From the NCBI GenBank assembly GCA_949592205.1, contig CATIUR010000005.1, forward strand, positions 135,491,277 through 135,555,276: a stretch of 64,000 bases of DNA, given 5' to 3'. Below the pieces are notes generated by a model, which saw only the letters and a list, made by a program, of their open reading frames with translations, did no database searches and was not told where the DNA came from. A program made the position numbers and the translations under genes. Below, one piece after another: positions 10,717 through 22,767 of the stretch. Source of the DNA: Helichrysum umbraculigerum (Eukaryota; Streptophyta; Magnoliopsida; Asterales; Asteraceae). Within the stretch, counting starts at the first letter, position 1. Each line of letters starts with the position of its first letter.

Positions 10717-11326
10717 CAGTGTTTTAAAACCCGGGTTTTTAGTCGACCCGGAAAAGTGTTAATTCCTGGTCGGACCGGTCGGATCGGTTGGGCCGAAAGG
10801 TCGGACCGTAGTTAATAATAGTATACAGTAGTGGTATTTAGTGAATTTTTTTATTTATTATAATTATAATTATAATTATTAATTATATCATGTATAATAA
10901 TTATAATCCATAGAGTAATAAAGGGTGGTGACACATCGATTCCCTCATTATTTTTGGAATACACATCAATATAATAATTATATAATTCATAGAGTAATAA
11001 ATGGTGATGACATATCAGTCAAAGATTCCCTCATTACCCTCATTATTCTTGAAATACACATTCAGTCAACATTCCCTTCTTATAAATGATTAAATGTACA
11101 TAGAAATTGTAAAAAAAAAAAACAAAAAAACATGAAACCGGGTCAATGCGCCGGTCCAACCCGGTCCGACCGGCCGGGTCAACCGGGTCATTGACTAGTC
11201 AAAGTATCGAAAAAACCGGGTTTTTTTGAGCCGGAATTCCCTAAAAATACGGTCCGACCGGTCCAACCGGACCGGTCCAACCGGACCGGTCCAACCGGAC
11301 CGGTCCAACCGGTTCTTAAAACACTG
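10717..11326. mobile_element. hAT MITE with perfect 8-bp duplication
   Basis: The ends CAGTGTTTTAAAACC and GGTTCTTAAAACACTG are inverted repeats of hAT type, flanked by the identical octamer AAAAAAAC at 10709-10716 and 11327-11334. The ends of the element are GC-rich (CCGGTC/GACCGG words) and the middle is AT-rich. 610 bp, non-coding. It interrupts the right arm of the composite transposon. Confidence 0.9.
11247..11312. repeat. Tandem 14-bp repeat CCGGTCCAACCGGA
   Basis: About four and a half units of CCGGTCCAACCGGA follow each other inside the hAT MITE near its right end; the complementary words GGTCGGACCGGTCGG occur near its left end, so the ends can pair. Confidence 0.8.
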
Positions 11327-11455
11327 AAAAAAACGGTTTGTTGGTGACATAAAAACAAAAATATTAAGTGCGTTGTAAACCACGGTAATAAAACTTGTTA
11401 ATTGGTAACCTTGGAACAAAAATGTAAGTAAGTTAGCGATCCACGACTTTAACCC

Positions 11456-11793
11456 ACTATTTTCTTTGATCTAATACAAACCGAAAATTCTTGAGTACGT
11501 TACGAATCTTTAATACAACCAACCAATTTCATAATACTCGTATAGATGATCCAGACATTTTCAATGGGTCCAAGAGTTGCAAAGTGAGGACCCGTTTTTT
11601 TAGAAAAGGCAGCAAATATTATTATCGAAAAAAAGTCAAAATACAACAAAAATAAAAACCAAATCTACAAGATGTAAAAATGAGGGGCACAAAATCCAAA
11701 TACAAAAACTAAAAACCAACTATAGCCACACTAATAGGGAAACAAAGACCAAATAAGACACCAACCAAAATTAAACAATAAAATAGACCACTC
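11456..11793. other. Intergenic, A-rich, no gene seen
   Basis: The 11580-11790 stretch is strongly A-rich (AAAACCAAA, AAACTAAAAACC), possibly the reverse of a LINE or processed-transcript 3' end, but no coding sequence supports this. Confidence 0.35.
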
Positions 11794-11801
11794 CACCAAA
11801 C

Positions 11802-12285
11802 TAGGGGTGTAATTGAGTCGAGTTGATACAGTGTCAAGCTCAAGCTCGGTTCGATTAGAAAAATCAAAGCTCGAAACTCGACTCGAACTTGTATTTTCAG
11901 GCTCGAACTCGACTCGACTAATGAATCGACACTTTCGATCTCGACTCGACTCGACTTGATTATTGGTATTTATATGTTAATATTAAGTTAAATAAGATTT
12001 AACACTACTCGAATCGGTAGTCTTAAGCTTGACTCGACTCGAAGTGTTTTAAAAGAGTACGGTAAATATGTTAATATTCTTATAAATGGAGGGTAAAAAT
12101 GTAAATTAGTGCAAGTTCGATATGGCTCGTGAGCCTCTCGAGCCGAGTATATTAATACTCGAGCTTGACTTGAAAGTTTACCTGAGTAGCTTGAGCTCGA
12201 CTCGACTTGTCACGAGTCGATTTCGAGTTTATTGCGAGTCAATCTCGAATAACTCGCGAGTTATCTCGTGACGTTTACACCCCTA
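11802..12285. mobile_element. hAT MITE, TIR TAGGGGTGTAA, perfect 8-bp duplication
   Basis: It begins TAGGGGTGTAATTGAGTCGA and ends CGTTTACACCCCTA, flanked by CACCAAAC at 11794-11801 and 12286-12293. The interior is built of CTCGACTCGA-like words (ACTCGACTCG, GAGTCGAG) in both orientations, giving strong self-pairing. 484 bp. Confidence 0.9.
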
Positions 12286-12293
12286 CACCAAAC

Positions 12294-13749
12294 TAGCCAA
12301 AAACGTCAAAGAAAAAAGAACTGGACAAACATGCAGGATCATTACAACAGCAAGCCTTGACCTCCACTAAAAATCCAAGTCTTCCACCCTTCCAAGCAAA
12401 AGATTTTGTTGATACACGTTAAAATGATTTGGTGAAGATAAAGAGAGAATAACTAAATTTCGGGTGTAAAACTATATAGCTAGGCATAAGTTTAATCTAT
12501 ATTTTTAGACGTATTTAGCGGTACTTGTTGCATAGATAATCGAGTTTCGGTAGGAATGACAATGGTCACCCAATCTAGTGGACATCTACCCGATCCAAAT
12601 ACTATTGGTGGATATGGAGGATCTAAATGAATCAATTGTGGATATGGATGATTAGTGAATCGGGTATTGATGACAACTTATCATCCGTGGATTAATCCAT
12701 TATTACCCGAAATACATATATACATATACATCTACATATCCACATACATATATATATATATATATACACTATATACTATTATACTATAAACTATTAAAGT
12801 GTTATCGAATACTCCGTATAAGAGTTGTGGAAAATACAACTGTGTTATCATATATATTTCAAATATCTAATGTGTATTTTTTTTTCTTTAATTATTGACT
12901 TATAGCAATCAAAATGCATATATCTATCACAACGAGCAAAATTTGACATCCAATCATATAGTGAACTCAAAATTTTAACTATATAACAATCAAAAGTAGT
13001 TTAAAACATGTGTGATTAACGAATAAATGTAGAGATTATGCATTTACATCTGTCAAAATATATGTCTAATTACCGATAATTATAAGAAACTAGATCGTTA
13101 CCCATGCGATGCACGGATAGCTCAAACATGTTGAAAAAGTGTAAATGAAGTGTGATTCTACAGTTACGAAAGTTCACAGAAAGTTATATACAAAATGATG
13201 TGTACCAATCTTGCTAGGAGAGAACAAATTTTACATTGCTTAGAAGACTTATCTTAAATCCTCCATTTTGTAAAAATTATTTATTTTTCAAATTTTCGTG
13301 ATCGTGCAAGAAAAGTCTTTTGCAACGGATATTTCCGGTGTTTTGTTCGCAGGTGAAAGATTGCTAACCTTTCTGGCTGGGCTTGAAATATTCTTAAATG
13401 ATCATTTCTCAATCAGTAATATGAGTATTAACAATATAAGTTTTGAAATTTTGTTATGATTGACATGAGGTTTACAACTGAGATTCGTTTGCCTTTTTTT
13501 GAACTAACAGAAAATCTGACATGCACATCTGTGTTGACATTCAATTCGGCAATAATCCCATTACATTAACAACAAATTTTGTATGTTAAATGAGTTCTGC
13601 AAAATAAAATGATAATATGTCAGGAAATATGCATGTGTTAGAATCTTGGTTGATATTGTTAACATTAGTTATTAAGGAAGTCATTCCTATTAATAAGAAG
13701 AAGAAAAAATCAGAAAGTTTACATTGAAAATTATAGACAAAAAAATATT
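12294..13749. other. Intergenic; decayed MITE pieces, no gene
   Basis: 12550-12720 contains GGATATGGA/CATCCGTGGATTAATCC words typical of hAT MITEs with GGATATGG interiors; similar words recur at 32394-32555. 13085-13130 has the ATGCGATGCACGG motif common in plant repeats. No frame with recognisable motifs. Confidence 0.4.
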
Positions 13750-13754
13750 GATAC

Positions 13755-14657
13755 TGAAAGATTATGTGCTTAATATTAACATAATTAAATGTCAAATCCA
13801 GCTTCATATGAACACCGCAGGGTCATACCGATGATCACAACTGAACAAGTAGTGTGATACTATAATTAGATATTTGATATCGTTCATTTATGTGAAATGA
13901 ATTAATGGTCGAGAATGATTGAAACATTTATTAGTATAAATAATTATTGTAATTATTTATTTAATAAAAGAATTTATTTATGAATGATTTTGTAAATAAA
14001 TTAACTAGTTTAATTATTATTAAACTACAAGGTTTTAATTGTAAAAATATAATTTTGGGATTAGTTTAATAGTTTGATTAAACTAAAGGGATTAAAGTGA
14101 AAGTATTAAACTTGGAGAACAAGTTGGATCACACCTATAAATAAAGGCCTTAGGGTTCATTATTTGGTGATCAAAACCCTAACTCTTTCTCCCTCCCTCT
14201 CCCAATCGATCTCCTCTCTCTCCCTCTTTGCCGAAATCGGCCAAACCCCAAAGGGGTTTCAAGTTCGTGATTCGATCGCAACTAGCTTGATTTCGCAAGA
14301 GGTTTTAGTATACACACTTAGGTTTCTACCAACCGTTCAACCGTGAATCAAAGGTGGATACCTAACGTATCCCGTGGTTAGCCGAATTCAAGAAGAAGAA
14401 AAAGAAGATCAAGATAAGTCGACTCGTACTTTGGCAACGAGTAGAAGACTAGATATCTTGCCGAGCACTCGATGTAAGTTTGTTTTAATTAAAGTGTTAA
14501 TTAATTTTGTACATGTTTTATTACGAAAATTATAGATCTTGGCTAAGGGTTTAATTTAATGAGATTAAATATTTTTATAACGCTCCGCATATTAATTATA
14601 TTAATTGTTAATAATGATTAAAGTTTTATAACATATAATTCTATGAAATACCCTTCA
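13755..14657 (+). repeat. 5' LTR of copia element
   Basis: 903 bp, TGAAAGATT ... CCCTTCA. It carries a TATA motif CCTATAAATAAAGG at about 14131, followed by a pyrimidine-rich tract (CTTTCTCCCTCCCTCTCCC), which places U3/R here. Confidence 0.92.
14129..14145 (+). promoter_or_regulatory. TATA box of copia LTR
   Basis: CACCTATAAATAAAGGC lies about 40 bases before a CT-rich presumed start region; the same motif is kept in the 3' LTR at about 30620. Confidence 0.65.
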
Positions 14658-14658
14658 G

Positions 14659-14670
14659 TGGTATCAGAGC
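14659..14670 (+). other. Primer binding site (initiator tRNA-Met)
   Basis: TGGTATCAGAGC, complementary to the 3' end of plant initiator tRNA-Met, starts one base after the 5' LTR. Confidence 0.9.
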
Positions 14671-16573
14671 CATGTAATTTTCTAATAAAACTGTAAATTA
14701 TTTTTCTTGTATGCTTCTTTCAATTGAGTTTTAATTTATCAATCTCTTCTTCTACCTTTCTTGTAATCGGTTAAACTGTGTAGTTTGTTAAATATTTAAA
14801 CAACGCGCATAAATTGGTTATTCGCGATTAATACAAAATAGGTATGATTTGGTTGTACTAAAATTGCACCAAGGTTTATGTGAAGCCTTGTTTGATCGAT
14901 TTTAGTATATGGTGTTTAACACCATAACCAGAGTCATACTAAGTTTTGTTGATTAATGGTTTAAATATTTTAACCCGAAAACTAACGGTTAAACTTTCTT
15001 GTATTTAGTTAATGTTGATTGTATTAATATGAACTATGCTAAAATCGATTTTAGGGTTTATTCAAAACTCCTAGGAAAATCGACTTGGGCAAAGGGTTAG
15101 GTATTTGATATCCTAACTAAATCTAATACAATTAATATTAACTTGGCAAGAAAGAATTCGATACAAGGGTTAATATTAACCTCTTGTCTTGGCCGATTTT
15201 TATAAGGGTTTTTCGAACCCAAGAAAATCGATTTTTTAATCCATTTTATTTGATCAACTAAAGTTTGCGAAACTCTATGTACAAACTGATTTTTGCTAAG
15301 GTATGTGACTTTTAGCAAAAGTCAATTTAGGGTTTTAATTAAACCCATGGATTACTTGATCTTTGGCTAGGATATTTTTATCTTTTAGCAAGAATCGAGA
15401 CTGAGGTTATTTGACCCAAGAATATTGAAATTGGAATAACGAAGGAATTGTTAGAAGAATTGAGATAAGGTCCGTAAAACATGCGTCTAATTAAAATCTA
15501 GGGTTTATGAAACTTTATGTTACTTGGACGTTTTGATTATACAAATTAGGTTTTATGTGAAATCCTAGTTTTGTATAAATTAATGTTTTAAGTAAACCTA
15601 ATTAAAACTAATGTCATTAAAACGAGTTAGTAATTTTTGAAATCACTAAAGTAATGTTTTAAAAAAGGGTTTAAGTAAGATTGACATGTTTTTAAATTAA
15701 AATTGTTTAAAAGGTTTGTTTAAAAGAAAATGTAATTTTCGGTCAAACGTGTTAATTTTATTTTTAAGTTGAGTCAAAGAAGCAATAAATCAAGAAACTA
15801 GTTGTTAGGTAATTGTTAGTTTATAATTCATTAGAATTGTAAATGGACAATTATTAATTGTTGTATTTGATACAAAGATAATATAGATATAATGGAACTC
15901 GTAGTTTGTATGTTTTGAATAGGTGCGTTTATTAGATAATGCATGTGTCCAATAAAACGCCCTAAGCAAACTATAGTTTAAGCTTCCATTATAGTTTTAT
16001 AATTTGATTATAATTGTTGTATGTATTGTGACCATAGCCGAGCCAAACTTTGACCTAATATATGAACTGCGTGGTTGTGTTTATTTTGGTTGTACCGTTT
16101 TTTCTTTTGATATAAGGGGAGACCCACGTGTCACTTGCAACCCCATTTGTTTTGTATTTTTATGTAAAAAGATGTTTTTGTTTTATGTAAAATGTATTTT
16201 TCAATTTTCATTTGTAAAATGTAATACAAAAAGGAAATGGAGTCCAAAAGAAGATGAGTAACCAAAAGAAAGTCTTTGCGTTCCATGGTATTACGAGGAG
16301 TCGTTAGAACTAGTGGGAGCACAAAGATCAACCATGTGTCATGTTTGTCCCTTAGGTTAACCCTTGGTTTCCGTGTTGGCTCATGAAAACCATACTTAAA
16401 TTGTGGCAAGGCTAATATGTTTTTGTTTATGTCCTTATTTATTTATTTAGTTGATTGAATGAAATCATGTGTGAATTATTAGATAATTTATGAGGACATA
16501 ATAATAAAACATTAAGTAATGTGTTTTATCGAGTGAACGCATTTATGAAATGTTGATTCCTCTAGGATGAATA
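14671..16573 (+). other. Copia leader, no gene
   Basis: AT-rich untranslated leader with repeated GATTTTAGGG, AAATCGATTTT and similar words; no frame longer than about 90 codons and none with motifs. Confidence 0.6.
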
Positions 16574-18422
16574 TATAACGCCCCTCATTTAATATCACAA
16601 TATAATATTAAGTTTAGCGGAAGCGACTATTTAAAATACATATTCTATTAAAATCTGCTAGAAATTTTCGCAAACCTCTACACAATATGTTTAACAACTA
16701 AACAAACATAGTTAATATGTTTACAACCCGGGGCATTATATGCTACAGAACATTATATATTACAAACTGGATCAGAGTTGCACGTTTCAAACATTCCCAG
16801 CGTCAAAACCTCCTTCCTGACTACCCACATATTATACATTACCTGCAGGAAGTAAATTGAGGGATTAGCACGAAGCTAAGTGAATGAATTATCAACTACA
16901 ATTCAATTAAGTTAGTAATCTGTCACAATCAATAATGCAACAATTATCGTCAAGAGGAACGGTGGTTCCTATGGACCCTGTGCCGGGTGGTCCCATCAGA
17001 ACACTTAAACCCAACTGTCGGCCAAAACAGCGAGTAACCGCTAACTCAATGCTAATCTCCATCAACACATGTACGCAACCCTGTGTTGACCAACATTAGC
17101 AATCAAGTCCAACCAACAAACAAGTTGACCTCTGAATCATACATTCCACATCAATGTACATCGAACAACCAATCAAATGGTATATCAGGTCAAGTTCACA
17201 GTCTATCAATAGTAATCCTATAATTACTGATTGAAATCAAACTGACACAACCAAATCAAACTGTGAGTTTCAAATCCACTCACCTGATTATCTCGTTTCA
17301 CTTACTCAGCTGTCTTATCTCGCTGAGCTCTTTGTTTATCTGAGAATCAACAATCAGGTAAAAGTTAGAAATCGAGATCGTAAACACTTGATTTACATCA
17401 CTTTAAATCATTAGGGACTTAACTCAATTAATGCTACAAACTTCATAAGTCCCTAAGTATAACAATTATCATGCATTAATATTCAATAAGTACCATTTAC
17501 AATGCAACTAACAAGTTAGAACAACTGTTAAAAGTTAAAACAAACATTACTGGAATACCACACAACCCGCCGGCTGAGGTACATACCCGCCGGCTTCCAC
17601 CTACAACCCGCCGGTTCACATGAATAAGCCACCGGGTGAATTAAAAGTTGCGGTAACAGAACCTAAATACGTTTTAAAGGCTGTAGGAGCCGCCGGGTAC
17701 GGGTTCTACCCGCCGGATCCCCGGTTTAGGCATACTACCCGTCGGGTACAGGTGAAACCCGCCGGGTTCACCCCCTGCACCAGCAAACTTCGCCCAGCTC
17801 AAAACCCAAACCCGAAATTCTTATCAATTAATCATAAACTCAATTCCAGCAGCATAATTTTTGAGCATATATCATCATTTAAACATGTTATAACATGTAT
17901 TAACATAAATTTAACACCAATTGATTCAAAGACTATACTTGATCATAATCATGAATTAAACAAGATCAAGAACTTACAAATCCAAGAATTACAACTAGAA
18001 GGTGATGATGATTATAGCTAGCACAAGATCACAGCTCCAGAATTCTTGTTTCAATTCTTGTTTTACAAAGGGTTTAAGAGTTTAGAGGTTTTAGGGTTAT
18101 GTTTCTAAATGAGGAAAGTGAAAATCTTTCCTATTTGGGAAAGTTATAAGTCGGTTAACTTTTTGCCCCGACCCGCATTCACTTAAAACTAGTCCCCTTT
18201 CGATCTATTGCCTGGAACCTAAAAACCTTTTGCGAGAAACTTATTTTATTGCACCGTCAACAATAGTAAATTAAAACAAGCAATAATTTACTAAGCACAA
18301 TAAATCCTGAGACTTATTTAACTAAGTTTCACAATTAAACACATTATATCAAATAATTTCTAATACGATTAACTATATCAATTAAAATTAGAAATTACCG
18401 GACAAGCAGAGAGGATGTTACA
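16574..18422 (-). mobile_element. Solo gypsy LTR inside copia leader
   Basis: It begins TATAACGCCCCTCATTTAA and ends AGAGGATGTTACA, matching the ends of the LTRs at 20568 and 26546, and is flanked by GAATA on both sides (16569-16573 and 18423-18427). No internal region is present, so LTR-LTR recombination has removed the element. By homology the sense strand is minus. It holds a CCGCCGG palindrome array at 17565-17774. An open plus-strand frame across the array (17620-18021) is a by-product of the GC-rich repeats. Confidence 0.92.
17565..17774. repeat. Palindrome array in solo LTR (arms around CGCCG)
   Basis: Eight units, six with an exact CCGCCGG centre, such as TACCCGTCGGGTA, AACCCGCCGGGTT and AACCCGCCGGTTC, with variable flanking arms that often stay complementary. 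On the element sense strand the centre reads CGGCG. Confidence 0.85.
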
Positions 18423-18427
18423 GAATA

Positions 18428-19080
18428 CATTAATAGAAAATTAATAAAACACTTGTTTTTAATAAGAGATATAAAACTAGGAAATGGTTTAATATTGATG
18501 ATTTCCTAAGGGTCGTGTTTTATTAAGACTATTATATATAAATTCATGCATAGTTTATATATATATTTAAAAGTAATTTTTGTAATTAGTTTAAGAAAAA
18601 TACCGAAGTAGGTTTAATTAGAGAATTAAAACCTAAAACCCTACTTAATTTAAGACCGTAAGCACCCTCCATTTGTGGACATTCATACCGAACTCAACTC
18701 CGTGCCGCCTCCGCGTGTGAGCATGGATGTACTCGATTAGGGTGAAGTGAAAGGGCCGCGATATCCACTTGAGAAGATGGCCGGTTCCCCACAGTTAGCA
18801 AATGGTTTGGTCTATTGGTGATTCCAAGTGAGACTTGGCCCAAGGTGCTTGAGATTAAATATACCCAAATAATAAATTTGGAATCTCAAGCGTCTAGGAG
18901 TTGTATATGTGATGCAATTGATAGGTGATCTACCTAAAAAGCTATTGTGTGTCATTGCAGCCTTCGTTGAGGGCACACTTTAGTGTAAATGTCGGAACCT
19001 AGCTTAATAGTTCTATTGGGGTTTATGAATTATTAAGAGTTTAAATCGGAATAACTAAAGTTTGTTTGTTTTAATATAGA
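18428..19080 (+). other. Copia leader continued, no gene
   Basis: The untranslated leader up to gag; 18655-18900 is less AT-rich (CCGTGCCGCCTCCGCGTG) but has no coding frame. Confidence 0.5.
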
Positions 19081-19960
19081 TGACTAATAACAACATTAAC
19101 ACTAATAACACTATGAACTTGTCGCTTCATTCGATCCTTGATAAGGATAAATTGACCGGGCCTAAACTTTTGTAATTGGGAAAGGAATCTTTAGATTGTC
19201 CTTCACCATGAACGAAAGTGGTATGCGCTCGAGACACCTCTTGGTCCCGTGCCACCAAACGATGCTGCCAAGAACGTTAGAAATGCTCACAATAAGCATG
19301 AGAACGACTTTCTCGATGTGCAATGTTTGATGCTTGCTACTATGTCTCCCGAGCTCCAAGTTAATTACATGGAGACATAGGCGTATGATTTGATTCGCCA
19401 ATTGAGAGAGACATTTCAATCCACTGCTAGAACTGAAAGGTTCGACGCCACTAAGGATTTGAATAGTTGCAAGATGGCCGAGGGATCTGATGTGAGTGCC
19501 CATGTTGTGAAAATGATTGGGTATCTTAACCGTCTTGAAAGACTTGGACATGCCTTTCCACAAGAATTAGCTATTGATATAATTCTTGCTTCATTGAGTA
19601 AGGAGTACAAGCAATTTGTATCTAATTACAATATAAACAACACGAAAAGGTCCATACATGAGTTGCATCAAATGTTGAAAATTGCACAAAGGGATATGGA
19701 ACCTGTCAAGTTTAAAGATGTGTTGATGGGGTGTTAAGAAGAAGCGTAAGTTATGTGGCAACAAAGGAAAGAAGAAGAATAGTGATTCAACTTCAAAGCC
19801 AGCACCAAAAGCCCAAGTGTCCAAAGCCGAGCGTCATTGCTTTCATTTTAATAAGCTTGGACAATGGAGGAGGAACTGTTCCGATTATCTTAACGATAGG
19901 AGGAATGGTACCGAGAGTTCTGGTTAGTATTGATATACTATAAAGGATTGTTTATTACTT
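19081..19960 (+). pseudogene. Copia gag (UBN2-type capsid) pseudogene
   Basis: It starts ATGACTAATAACAACA, followed by LHSILDKDKLTGP, the usual beginning of copia gag. Extra single bases near 19170 and 19190 shift the frame, a TAG stop interrupts at about 19378, and then an open run continues (AYDLIRQLRETF ... RLGHAFPQELAIDIILASL ... ELHQMLKIAQRDM). The zinc knuckle region near 19830 reads CFHFNKLGQWRRNC: the second Cys and the His of C-x2-C-x4-H-x4-C are replaced, so the finger is lost. No protease or pol follows before the gypsy insertion at 20568. Function as capsid is excluded by the frame breaks. Confidence 0.85.
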
Positions 19961-20562
19961 CATATGACTACATTAGATGGTTGATCTAATGTGTACAATC
20001 TATGATTATAGGAGTCAAGAAGTAATGAAGCACTTGAATTGGAGCTATGGAGATAGCATTGTTCAAGAAGCTTGAGTGTGGAGAGTAAGTGCTCTAGGCA
20101 CATAAGTTAATTTATTTTGGGATATTATTTCATACATTAATTTTTCACAAAATGGTTTGCTCATTATGAGCTTGGTTATTAGTTTTTGAATATTTAAATA
20201 TTTTGGTTATTTAATATTAAAATTTTGTTTTGTGAAATAATGTTTGAAATATGTGAAAAAGTTGTTGAAATGTTTTTATTTAAAACTTATTATTAAATCC
20301 CAAATAAAATCCACATGTTACAATCCCATTGTGTGACTCATTTAGAATTTATCTTTCTAAGATATGAGTTCATGCGTAATATATTGATAATTGTGAATTA
20401 TTGAAAGTGTAAGTTGCCAAAGTTATGGGTTAGATGTATATTGAACTTAACACTAAATAAATACTACTTCAAAGATTATTGAATCTATTATATGCATGGA
20501 AATGTATGAATAAGTTGGGTGAACTTATTAGATACACTTAATTGAAGTGTCAATTAATAATA
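19961..20562 (+). other. Copia internal region, no gene
   Basis: AT-rich, non-coding; it ends at the ATAAA target of the gypsy insertion. Confidence 0.5.
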
Positions 20563-20567
20563 ATAAA

Positions 20568-22750
20568 TATAACACCCCTCATTTAAATACATTATTATAT
20601 TGAATTTACTCGAAAGCGGAAGTCCCAAACTATAATCCATCATATAAGATATAAATAAGCATAAATTTTTTTTCCAATCAAAACCTGGTATCCAACAGTT
20701 CAAATCTTATTTCAATGTTAATAAAACCAGCGCGAGGTGTAATATAATTACAAAACAACACATTACTGATTTTAGTCAAATCAGATATCAGAGTGAACGC
20801 TAGCTCGTCAAACATTCCATTCCAGGTCAACATCTTCACGCTTAGTCAACTATCCAACTATAATCTGCAAGGAAGGGAGATGTGGGGGATTAGCACAACG
20901 CTAAGTGAGAAGATCAATAAACAACAGCTCGACTTGGTACAACAACTTGCTTTCAACTAATAATCATATTCAGTCAACAATTCAACCAACAACTTATATT
21001 CACACAATCAACTGGCGACATAGAGGACCGGTAGTTCTTGAGATAACAACAACTCAAAGAACACTTTGTAACCAACTGCTGGCCAAAATAGAGGTTTAAC
21101 CGACTACTTGGTGCTATTAACCCAAGCAACACAGGCTACGACAAATAAACTTGTACTAAGACCCTGTGTTACCTAACTAATAGCGAACCCAAGCCCAGCC
21201 CCATGCTGGCCTCCGTCTCAACAATGCCCAAAAGCAACATATCAGTTCCCGGGCAACTACTTAAGTGATCACATATCAATACACTATCATCATATCAACA
21301 ATTCAGGTCAATAGTTCACTTACAGTATTATTACTAATAAACTGCAAACATCATGGCAATAAAACAACAGTAATAATACAATTACCAGTTGTAACAAATC
21401 TGTTACAACCAAATCAAACTGAAGGTTATTGACCCACTCACCGTTACCTCAGTCGTCCCACTCGGTAGTCTAATGTCACCGAGTCTTCTCAGTTTATCTG
21501 AAAACACAACAATGTAACTCAAGTCATTTAAGTATTTCAACTAATAGTACTTTTATAATCAATAGCATTATTTAAGCTATCACCTTATTAATCCAATTAT
21601 AAGTACTATTATACAACTACATGGATATTATCCATTTCAAATCATTTACTCTTATTTTATATGATCACATATAATCGTACTCATTCACACGTACTTATCA
21701 TCATATATTAAATTACGAATCGATAATCTTACTTAATCTAGTTCCACCATATCACAGCTCACTTTAATGTGTTATTAACTCATACATATTGCATAATTAT
21801 CAACTAGGTATTTATATCAACCATTGAAATGTGTTTCAAATACTTAAAATGAAAATGCCCTGAAAACAACCAGAAGCCGCCGGCTTGGTCATGGAAGCCG
21901 CCGGCTTCCCATGGCTAGCCGCCGGGTCACCCCATGCACCCGCCGGGTGAATTATGTTTTTAAGCATACAGAAATAAATCACGTTTTAACGGATATACAA
22001 GCCGCCGGTTTAGGTGTTTAAGCCGCAGGCTTCTCTGCGTTTTGTATCAAGCCGCCGGCTTCAGGAGGAAGCCGCCGGCTTCCATAGTCTGGCACAGCAT
22101 ACCCAGGTCGCTTAGAACACAACCCCGAAAATCAAACATCCAAACTCCAAAATCGAACCAATTATGCAAAAACTCTTACTTCTAATATCATGTCATCATA
22201 TAGCAATCAAAGATTACAAGAAATTATCATAGAACTTAAGTAATCATCAAATTCATAAATTTCATTATATAATCTAAAACACTTAATTTCATGAGATAAA
22301 CTTACTTGAAATTATGGAAGATGATGAATAGGAGAAGAATAACACAACTAGCTTGAATCACAATTACTTATCACTTGATCTTGGATTAGTTTAAGGAATT
22401 GGGGATTAGGGTTTTATGCTTTTGGTTAAAATGAAATGAGAAAGGGAAATAAATTGGGAAAGTAACCAAATAGGTCGGTCCCCAAGTTTTTAACCGACTT
22501 AAATGTGTGGGTATTTTATACCCGCTCTAAATCTATTGTCCGGTACTTCAATACTGACTACGAGAAATTTATTTTATTGTACCGTCATCTTTAATAAATT
22601 AAAACAGACAATATTTCATTACTCACAATAAGTCCTGAGACTTAATTCACCAATTTCACAATTAAACAACTATATCAATTTAAATTCCTAAAATGATTAA
22701 ATATTCAATTTAAAATAGAAAACTACCAGACCGGTTCAGAGGATGTTACA
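20568..22750 (-). repeat. 3' LTR of gag-only gypsy element
   Basis: 2183 bp, sense-strand start TGTAACATCCTCTGAAC; it includes the CCGCCGG palindrome array at 21872-22084. Confidence 0.92.
21872..22084. repeat. Palindrome array in LTR (AAGCCGCCGGCTT type)
   Basis: Eight units, seven with an exact CCGCCGG centre, e.g. AAGCCGCCGGCTT and CACCCGCCGGGTG: when one arm changes from AAGC to CACC the other changes from GCTT to GGTG, so the stem is kept. The same array is at 27850-28062. Confidence 0.88.
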
Positions 22751-22767
22751 AATCTCCCCACCTTTAG
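22751..22767 (-). other. Polypurine tract of gag-only gypsy element
   Basis: The plus strand reads AATCTCCCCACCTTTAG; on the sense strand this is CTAAAGGTGGGGAGATT directly before the 3' LTR. Confidence 0.85.

Larger units (their letters stand above)
8942..11455. mobile_element. Composite transposon with about 220-bp inverted arms, carrying a gene fragment and three MITEs
   Basis: The left arm (about 8942-9165) contains GGATCGCC, TTTTTGTTCCAAGG, ATGTCACCAACAAA, AGAAGCATGATGTGTCA and ATGTAATTCATTT. The same series occurs inverted in the right arm (10613-10708 continued at 11335-11455, the two halves split by a hAT MITE). Between the arms lie a Stowaway MITE, a 9-bp-TSD MITE and an open frame resembling the 5' end of a host gene. 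This is the structure of a Pack-type non-autonomous DNA transposon. Its own target duplication could not be located. Confidence 0.65.

Noticed and set aside
17620..18021. 133-residue plus-strand open frame
   Set aside because: It lies across the GC-rich palindrome array of a solo LTR on the antisense strand and has no motifs.
21872..22084. Regularly spaced palindromes that resemble a CRISPR array
   Set aside because: Spacing and units are irregular, no spacer logic, and the host is a plant; these are LTR-internal repeats.
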